A stretch of 12,633 bases of DNA from an uncultured Bacteriovorax sp. (GTDB lineage: Bacteria; Bdellovibrionota; Bacteriovoracia; Bacteriovoracales; Bacteriovoracaceae). The position numbers and the translations under genes were made by a program. Where the stretch lies: positions 1 through 12,633 of the forward strand of contig CAMLRB010000101.1 of NCBI GenBank assembly GCA_946482295.1, given 5' to 3'. Positions 8,701-12,633 of the stretch are shown here, piece by piece; positions within the stretch are counted from its first letter, which is position 1; every line of letters starts with the position of its first letter. The notes beneath the pieces are model-generated. The model saw nothing but the letters and a program-made list of their open reading frames with translations. It searched no databases and was not told the origin of the DNA.

Positions 8701-11194
8701 CCACCATGATGTTGATTGTTTGTTTTAGTTCAAGGATCTCTCCCTTTGCATCTACGGTAATTTTCTGTGACAAGTCTCCCTTTGCAACGGCAGTTGTAAC
8801 TTTAGCGATGTTACGAACCTGATCCGTTAAGTTTCCAGCGAGACCGTTTACGTTATCGGTTAGATCCTTCCAAGTTCCAGAAACACCTTTTACATCGGCC
8901 TGACCACCAAGTTTTCCTTCTGTACCTACCTCTTTCGCAACACGGGTAACCTCCGCCGCAAATGAGTTCAGCTGATCCACCATGACGTTGATCGTATTTT
9001 TTAGTTCGTAAATTTCTCCACGAGCATCTACGGTAATTTTCTGTGACAAGTCTCCGTTGGCAACCGCAGTTGTAACTTTAGCGATGTTACGTACCTGGTC
9101 CGTTAAGTTTCCGGCGAGAACGTTTACGTTATCAGTTAGATCTTTCCACGTACCAGAAACACCCTTTACATCTGCCTGACCACCAAGTTTACCTTCAGTA
9201 CCTACCTCTTTCGCAACACGAGTAACCTCCGCCGCAAATGAGTTCAGCTGATCCACCATGATGTTGATCGTATTTTTTAATTCAAGGATCTCTCCCTTAG
9301 CATCGACGGTAATTTTCTGTGACAAGTCTCCCTTCGCAACGGCAGTTGTTACCTTGGCGATGTTACGTACCTGCGCGGTTAGATTTCCAGCGAGGCCATT
9401 TACGTTGTCGGTTAGATCTTTCCACGTACCCGAAACCCCTTTTACATCTGCCTGACCACCTAGTTTTCCTTCTGTACCTACTTCCTTCGCAACACGAGTT
9501 ACCTCGGCAGCGAATGAGTTCAGCTGATCCACCATGATGTTGATCGTATTTTTAAGCTCAAAGATTTCTCCCTTCGCATCTACCGTAATTTTTTGTGACA
9601 AGTCTCCGTTGGCTACCGCTGTTGTAACTTTAGCAATGTTACGTACCTGCGCGGTTAGATTTCCAGCTAGACCATTTACGTTGTCGGTTAGATCTTTCCA
9701 CGTACCCGAAACACCCTTAACCTCGGCCTGACCACCTAGTTTTCCTTCAGTACCTACTTCCTTCGCAACACGGGTAACCTCCGCCGCAAATGAGTTCAGC
9801 TGATCCACCATGATGTTGATTGTGTTTTTAAGCTCCAGGATCTCTCCCTTAGCATCTACTGTAATTTTCTGTGACAAGTCTCCCTTCGCAACTGCCGTCG
9901 TAACCTTGGCGATGTTACGTACCTGTGCGGTTAGATTTCCGGCGAGACCGTTTACGTTATCGGTTAGATCTTTCCACGTACCAGAAACCCCTTTAACATC
10001 GGCTTGACCGCCCAGCTTACCTTCGGAACCTACCTCCTTCGCAACACGGGTAACCTCCGCTGAGAATGAACGGAGGGTATCAACCATCGTGTTGATCGTT
10101 TGTTTTAGTTCAAGGATCTCTCCGCGGGCATCAACCGTAATTTTTTGTGACAAGTCTCCGTTGGCTACCGCTGTTGTAACTTTAGCAATGTTACGTACCT
10201 GAGCTGTTAGATTGTTCGCTAGTCCGTTTACGTTGTCGGTTAGATCTTTCCAAGTACCCGAAACACCCTTTACATCCGCCTGACCACCTAGACGTCCTTC
10301 TGTACCTACTTCCTTCGCAACACGGGTAACCTCAGCAGCGAACGACGAAAGCTGATCCACCATGACGTTAATCGTAGTTTTTAGTTCGTAAATTTCACCT
10401 TTGGCATCTACGGTAATTTTCTGAGACAAGTCTCCCTTTGCAACGGCAGTTGTAACTTTAGCAATGTTACGTACCTGATCCGTTAAGTTACCAGCGAGAA
10501 CGTTTACGTTATCTGTGAGATCTTTCCACGTTCCACTAACTCCCTTTACATCGGCCTGACCACCAAGCTTTCCTTCTGTACCTACCTCTTTCGCCACACG
10601 AGTTACCTCGGAAGCAAATGAGTTCAGCTGATCAACCATCGTATTTACCGTCATACCGATACGAGCAAATTCCCCGTTGAGCTGACGCCCATCAATCTCA
10701 AGAGTCATCTTTTGAGAAAGGTCACCTTTCGCAACCGATGTGATAACTCGGGCAGCTTCTGTAATTGGCTGAACTAGATCGGATATAACGGTGTTAACTG
10801 AATCAACGTTTGTGAGCCACGCACCTTTAACAGATCCGATGGAAACACGTTCGTTCATCTTTCCTTCTTTACCTACGATGCGACCAACGCGAGTAAACTC
10901 ATTGGCCATATTAAGATTGAGTTCATTTATGTCGTTGAGAACTTCAGCGATATCACCAATGACTGAATCGTTTTCCATATTTAAACGAACAGTAAAATCA
11001 CCACTACGAATGGCCTTAACCATAAGGAGAATTTCTTTTAGCTGTTCTTTCTCACTCACCAATTTTGGCGTACGTGTAGTTGTTGAAGGAATTTTACTCT
11101 TAACTTTTTTCTCCAGAGTAGGAGTCGGTGTATTCATTCCAGGCGTAATCGCGAGAGGCTTTGCTTTTCGTGATCCAGTCGATTTTGTCTTCAC
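5741..11194 (-). CDS. Giant soluble poly-HAMP hybrid histidine kinase (Nik1/group III-like)
   Basis: This protein has 1817 aa from the GTG at 11194 (a TTG at 11236 would add 14 but has no ribosome site). After a basic Thr/Pro-rich leader (1-46) comes a poly-HAMP region (about 48-1201): two diverged units, then eleven copies of a 92-aa repeat carrying [11 protein letters not shown] and GDLSQKI. Then follow a GAF-like domain (1226-1376), a coiled coil (1380-1428), HisKA with H1441 ([11 protein letters not shown]), HATPase_c (1541-1661; N1562, DTGIGIP at 1593, GGTGLGL at 1622) and a C-terminal receiver (1691-1811; D1697/D1698, phosphoacceptor D1742, K1794). No membrane helix is seen. The repeat matches the poly-HAMP of fungal group III hybrid kinases (Nik1/Os-1), which signal osmotic and related stress, but those have about five or six repeats. 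The stimulus here is unknown. It is first gene of the kinase operon. Confidence 0.95.
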   Translation of the reverse strand: MKTKSTGSRKAKPLAITPGMNTPTPTLEKKVKSKIPSTTTRTPKLVSEKEQLKEILLMVKAIRSGDFTVRLNMENDSVIGDIAEVLNDINELNLNMANEFTRVGRIVGKEGKMNERVSIGSVKGAWLTNVDSVNTVISDLVQPITEAARVITSVAKGDLSQKMTLEIDGRQLNGEFARIGMTVNTMVDQLNSFASEVTRVAKEVGTEGKLGGQADVKGVSGTWKDLTDNVNVLAGNLTDQVRNIAKVTTAVAKGDLSQKITVDAKGEIYELKTTINVMVDQLSSFAAEVTRVAKEVGTEGRLGGQADVKGVSGTWKDLTDNVNGLANNLTAQVRNIAKVTTAVANGDLSQKITVDARGEILELKQTINTMVDTLRSFSAEVTRVAKEVGSEGKLGGQADVKGVSGTWKDLTDNVNGLAGNLTAQVRNIAKVTTAVAKGDLSQKITVDAKGEILELKNTINIMVDQLNSFAAEVTRVAKEVGTEGKLGGQAEVKGVSGTWKDLTDNVNGLAGNLTAQVRNIAKVTTAVANGDLSQKITVDAKGEIFELKNTINIMVDQLNSFAAEVTRVAKEVGTEGKLGGQADVKGVSGTWKDLTDNVNGLAGNLTAQVRNIAKVTTAVAKGDLSQKITVDAKGEILELKNTINIMVDQLNSFAAEVTRVAKEVGTEGKLGGQADVKGVSGTWKDLTDNVNVLAGNLTDQVRNIAKVTTAVANGDLSQKITVDARGEIYELKNTINVMVDQLNSFAAEVTRVAKEVGTEGKLGGQADVKGVSGTWKDLTDNVNGLAGNLTDQVRNIAKVTTAVAKGDLSQKITVDAKGEILELKQTINIMVDQLNSFAAEVTRVAKEVGTEGKLGGQADVKGVSGTWKDLTDNVNVLAGNLTDQVRNIAKVTTAVAKGDLSQKITVDAKGEILELKNTINVMVDQLNSFAAEVTRVAKEVGTEGKLGGQADVKGVSGTWKDLTDNVNFMAGNLTKQVRGIVKVVTAVANGDLNQKFVIESKGEVAALAETINSMTDTLRTFADQVSTVAREVGIEGKLGAQAHVPGVAGTWKDLTDNVNFMASNLTTQVRGIVKVVTAVANGDLNQKFVLEAKGEVAALAETINSMTDTLRTFADQVTTTAREVGIEGKLGGQAKVPGAAGTWKDLTDNVNQLAGNLTTQIRAIAEVSTAVTRGDLSQSIQVEAQGEVAALKDNINQMIGNLKDTTDKNHEQDWLKTNLAKFANMMQGQRSITSVAQMIMSELTPLIGAQQGTFFIMDHEFDEPVLSLLASYAFTERKNFKNSYRLKESLIGQAAFEKKRILLTNAPSDYVAVASSLGEVKPVNIIVLPIIFEGKVKAVIELASIHAFTPNYLNFLDQLMTSIGVVLNMIASTMRTEELLQELKKSNAELEAQAKELEEKAKLLEIKNQEVELASHSVEEKAEQLSLISKYKSEFLANMSHELRTPLNSLLILSKMLSENKEQNLTKEQTKFAQTIYSSGCDLLALINEILDLSKVEAGKMPIIPRDVKVPEICEYLEHSFRPVASHKGLQFVIESDSEIANNMINTDVNRVQQILKNLLSNAFKFTEKGKVTLKISAGKIRDEKSIVFSVIDTGIGIPKEKQQMIFEAFQQADGTTNRKYGGTGLGLTISRQIAKLLGGSIEVVSSPGQGSTFILNLPLRYVSQEGVIESAPENDVDYTPLPRNADFKSKKVLLIDDDMRNIFATTVILERQGMEVIYAENGKQGIDKLKENPDVDMILMDVMMPEMGGIEATQEIRKMEQFKDLPIITLTAKAMKGDKEKSLAAGASDYITKPVDNDYLLATMHKWMNPDQTELQ
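7592..11053 (-). repeat. Tandem poly-HAMP array, exact 276-bp period
   Basis: The codons for the GTWKDL motif end on the plus strand at 10534, 10258, 9982, 9706, 9430, 9154, 8878, 8602, 8326, 8050 and 7774: eleven copies exactly 276 bp (92 aa) apart. Each unit pairs a canonical HAMP (GDLSQK type) with a diverged one ([11 protein letters not shown] type). Two diverged units precede them; the nearer (KGAWLTNV) lies 97 aa upstream because of a 5-residue insertion near DGRQLNGEF. Three zones are visible: units 1-8 (8327-10534) are nearly identical; units 9-10 (7775-8326) carry FMAxNLT, GIVKVV and [23 protein letters not shown]; unit 11 ([11 protein letters not shown]) leads into the GAF domain. 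Confidence 0.95.
9582..10201 (-). repeat. 68-bp identical blocks 552 bp apart (units 2 and 4)
   Basis: Positions 9582-9649 and 10134-10201 are identical over 68 bp and lie exactly two repeat units (552 bp) apart. The corresponding block of the unit between them (from about 9858) differs at many positions, most of them silent. Both identical blocks encode the VANGDLSQK version of the motif, the middle one VAKGDLSQK. Confidence 0.9.
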
Positions 11195-11203
11195 TCGTTT
11201 TTT

Positions 11204-11210
11204 CTCCTTT
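11204..11210 (-). promoter_or_regulatory. Ribosome binding site supporting the GTG start at 11194
   Basis: The minus strand reads AAAGGAG with a 9-nt spacer (AAAAAACGA) before the GTG at 11194. The alternative upstream TTG at 11236 has nothing similar, and using it would place this ribosome site inside the coding region. Confidence 0.75.
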
Positions 11211-11258
11211 AAAGAAATCAGAAAATTTTTTTGCAATTGGCTTTATGAGTGCGGCGAT

Positions 11259-11287
11259 ATTTAGCATGCGCTTAGAATGTTTTTCAA
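11259..11287 (-). promoter_or_regulatory. Candidate sigma-70-type promoter of the kinase operon
   Basis: On the minus strand TTGAAA (11287-11282, one change from TTGACA) is followed after 17 nt by CTAAAT (11264-11259), a poor -10 hexamer preceded by TG. This would give a 5' leader of roughly 55-60 nt before the GTG at 11194. The -35 and spacing are good, the -10 weak. Confidence 0.35.
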
Positions 11288-11317
11288 TAGAACGAAAATC
11301 GCGATGAAGCGCAAAGT

Positions 11318-11332
11318 TGGCACGCGGTTTGA
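11318..11332 (+). promoter_or_regulatory. Sigma-54-like promoter element facing away from the operon
   Basis: TGGCACG, 4 nt, then TTGA matches the sigma-54 consensus TGGCACG-N4-TTGC except for the last base (GA instead of the usual GC at -12). It would transcribe rightward into the non-coding region, where no plus-strand gene is apparent, so it is either a chance match or the promoter of an untranslated RNA. Confidence 0.25.
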
Positions 11333-11496
11333 TTAGATAAAAAGGAATTTCAAAAAAAGTTTGTAAGAAAAAAATGTATGAAGGTGTTTAAAGTGTGAAT
11401 TTAGCTAGAAATAGATCAGTGATTCAAATGAGTTCGTAAAGGATCTCTATGAATATGAACTGAAGAGAGAATCAAAAACTGCTGTAATACTCCTTT

Positions 11497-11589
11497 ATTT
11501 CCCCAAAAGTCTGGGAAAGTTACCCCGTCGCGACTATTTTTTCACCCTGTTTTAAAATCAAAAAAAAACTTACTTTTCATTGGGGAAAT
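11497..11589. repeat. Inverted pair of 10-nt ATTTCCCCAA motifs
   Basis: ATTTCCCCAA at 11497-11506 recurs in reverse complement at 11580-11589, 73 nt apart. A related TTGCCCCAA lies at about 11636-11644 and TTACCCCG at about 11520. They could be operator sites or a long-range stem; no regulator is recognised. Confidence 0.35.
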
Positions 11590-11642
11590 GACTTTTTTTC
11601 AAGCTAAAAACTGGAAGGGAAAAACGAGTCCCAATTTGCCCC

Positions 11643-11665
11643 AAAAAGGATGCAGGATCATTTTT
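11643..11665 (-). terminator. Weak terminator-like hairpin after the membrane kinase gene
   Basis: Directly after the TGA (11666-11668), the minus strand reads A5, a mismatch, GAT, a 5-nt loop, ATC, a mismatch, T5. It is a short AT-rich stem with a T-run within the right arm and could stop transcription weakly in either direction. Confidence 0.3.
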
Positions 11666-12633
11666 TCATAGGTGCTTTTTTAGTTTAAGAACAAATGAAA
11701 TTTTGTTTTCGTAAGGCTCATAGTAGAGGCTTCCACCATTTGCTTGAGCGAGAGTTTGAGAAATAGAGAGTCCTAAACCAGTGCCTTTTCCCAATGATTT
11801 TGTAGAAAAGAATGGCTCAAAAATACGTTTCACAATGTCCTGAGGCAGTAGCTGTCCAGAGTTTACCACTCGAATTTCTACCCAAGATTCTCTTTCTTTC
11901 ACAATGAGACATAGAATTTTCTCTTCGGATCGATCGCTCGCGAGTGCATCGAGAGCATTGCTCATCAAATTAATAATAATCTGTGAAATCTGCAACGGAT
12001 TACAAAAGACGTGAGGATTATAATTATTTTCGATCCTGAATTGAACTTTTTCAGTCTTAATTCGTTCTTCAAAAAGCCCAAGACTAATCTCAAGAATTTT
12101 TTCAACAGTTATGAGTTCACTTTCTAATTTATCATCTCTTCGTGAAACTAGTTTCATACTCCGGACAATCTTCGCAATCCTTTCACTAGCAGAGTGTATT
12201 TTGGCAAGTTTGTTAAGTGTGGCTTCGTCTAGTTTTTCATTGTTTTTCAAAAGAAGTGTGTTCGACAAACCTTGAATAATTGTGAGGGGATTATTGATTT
12301 CATGGGCCACGCCGCTCGCCATTTCTCCAAGCGAGGAGAGGCGAGAGGCGTGAAATGTTTTAATACTTTCTTCTTCAAGATTTTTTTTGCTTTGTGCGAG
12401 TTCCCCTAGCGATTTCTTGAGTTCGTACTCAACACCAATTCTTCTCTTTAGTTCATTGTAAACAGTGGAAGATTGTTTGAGGGTGTATATAAAATTAACA
12501 ACACTTAATGCAATTAAGAAAAGTGCATCGGTAGATTGTTGAGTTGCAGACAATCTCATAGCGAAGGAAATAATCGGCGCCAGCATCATTAGGTTAAAAG
12601 CAATGAGGACGATTCGTTTAGAGGATACTGTGA
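11666..12633 (-). CDS. Membrane histidine kinase, N-terminus beyond window edge
   Basis: At least 321 codons are visible. An internal ATG at 12589 could be taken as a start, but the frame is open to the window edge (TVSSKRIVLIAFNL precedes that Met) and a hydrophobic helix spans it, so the gene very probably begins outside. Two membrane helices are visible, about 12545-12615 and 12470-12530, then a coiled coil (YELKKSLGELAQSKKNLEEE). The core has [18 protein letters not shown] with the phosphoacceptor His codon at 12302-12304, the N box NLMSNALDAL, a D-box in the variant form NSGQLLP (Asp replaced by Asn, GxG lost), the F-box IFEPFFSTK and the G2 box GKGTGLGLS. No receiver domain is present. 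The core resembles that of the membrane kinase at 2183-3655. It is upstream of the poly-HAMP operon on the same strand but separated by about 470 bp. Confidence 0.9.
   Translation of the reverse strand, partial: TVSSKRIVLIAFNLMMLAPIISFAMRLSATQQSTDALFLIALSVVNFIYTLKQSSTVYNELKRRIGVEYELKKSLGELAQSKKNLEEESIKTFHASRLSSLGEMASGVAHEINNPLTIIQGLSNTLLLKNNEKLDEATLNKLAKIHSASERIAKIVRSMKLVSRRDDKLESELITVEKILEISLGLFEERIKTEKVQFRIENNYNPHVFCNPLQISQIIINLMSNALDALASDRSEEKILCLIVKERESWVEIRVVNSGQLLPQDIVKRIFEPFFSTKSLGKGTGLGLSISQTLAQANGGSLYYEPYENKISFVLKLKKHL

Larger units (their letters stand above)
11195..11665. other. Non-coding stretch upstream of the poly-HAMP operon
   Basis: I see no convincing gene in these 471 bases. 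They separate two minus-strand kinase genes and hold the operon leader and candidate promoter (right of 11194), a sigma-54-like element on the plus strand, long A and T homopolymer tracts (11561-11600), several G4/C4 motifs, the imperfect palindrome GGGAAAGTTACCC (11513-11525) and a weak hairpin next to the upstream kinase stop. Confidence 0.6.

Noticed and set aside
9258..10007. Repeated 65-aa plus-strand open frames at 276-bp spacing
   Set aside because: They are antisense copies of the poly-HAMP repeat; their similarity follows from the repeat itself, and they lack ribosome sites of their own.
7592..11053. CRISPR-like or transposon-like repeat array
   Set aside because: The units are 276 bp, contiguous, in frame and protein-coding; there are no spacers, terminal inverted repeats or transposase.
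10791..11264. 157-aa plus-strand open frame opposite the start of the giant kinase
   Set aside because: It is fully antisense to well-supported coding sequence, has no recognisable domain and no good start site.

Overview
The window is an AT-rich, gene-dense bacterial segment dominated by signal-transduction genes. The kinase core style ([15 protein letters not shown] boxes), the many histidine kinases, an orphan solute-binding protein and the small secreted and membrane proteins resemble predatory or free-living Bdellovibrionota (Bdellovibrio/Bacteriovorax-type bacteria). That assignment is inference from gene style; there is no rRNA or other taxonomic marker here.

Left part (1-1600): two plus-strand genes lie almost end to end, a 122-aa secreted protein with two cysteines and a 245-aa family-3 periplasmic solute-binding protein. 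They converge, with a 4-nt overlap of stop codons, on a minus-strand 145-aa membrane protein with an ankyrin-like tail.

Centre (1700-11200): a minus-strand run of four genes, read right to left. First is a very large soluble hybrid histidine kinase (1817 aa from its best-supported start) whose N-terminal two thirds is a poly-HAMP array with an exact 92-residue (276-bp) period, followed by GAF, coiled coil, HisKA, HATPase and a C-terminal receiver. It resembles fungal group III (Nik1/Os-1) kinases. Next, with stop and start overlapping (TAGTG), is a REC-PAS-GAF-HisKA-HATPase kinase. After 13 bp comes a membrane-bound periplasmic-sensor kinase. The run ends with a 119-aa single-pass membrane protein with a highly charged tail, followed directly by a perfect 14-bp hairpin. 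No stand-alone response regulator, Hpt protein or DNA-binding output domain is present, so phosphate flow inside the cluster can only end on the two receiver domains or leave it through unlinked partners.

Right part (11195-12633): a non-coding stretch of about 470 bp holds a plausible promoter for the poly-HAMP operon, a sigma-54-like element facing the other way and several G4/C4 inverted repeats. Beyond it is the 3' part of another membrane histidine kinase, whose frame stays open through the window edge, so its N-terminus is missing.

The most distinctive feature is the poly-HAMP array: eleven in-register copies without a single indel, arranged in zones, with signs of two-unit (552-bp) exchange. 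No mobile element, CRISPR, tRNA or rRNA was seen.
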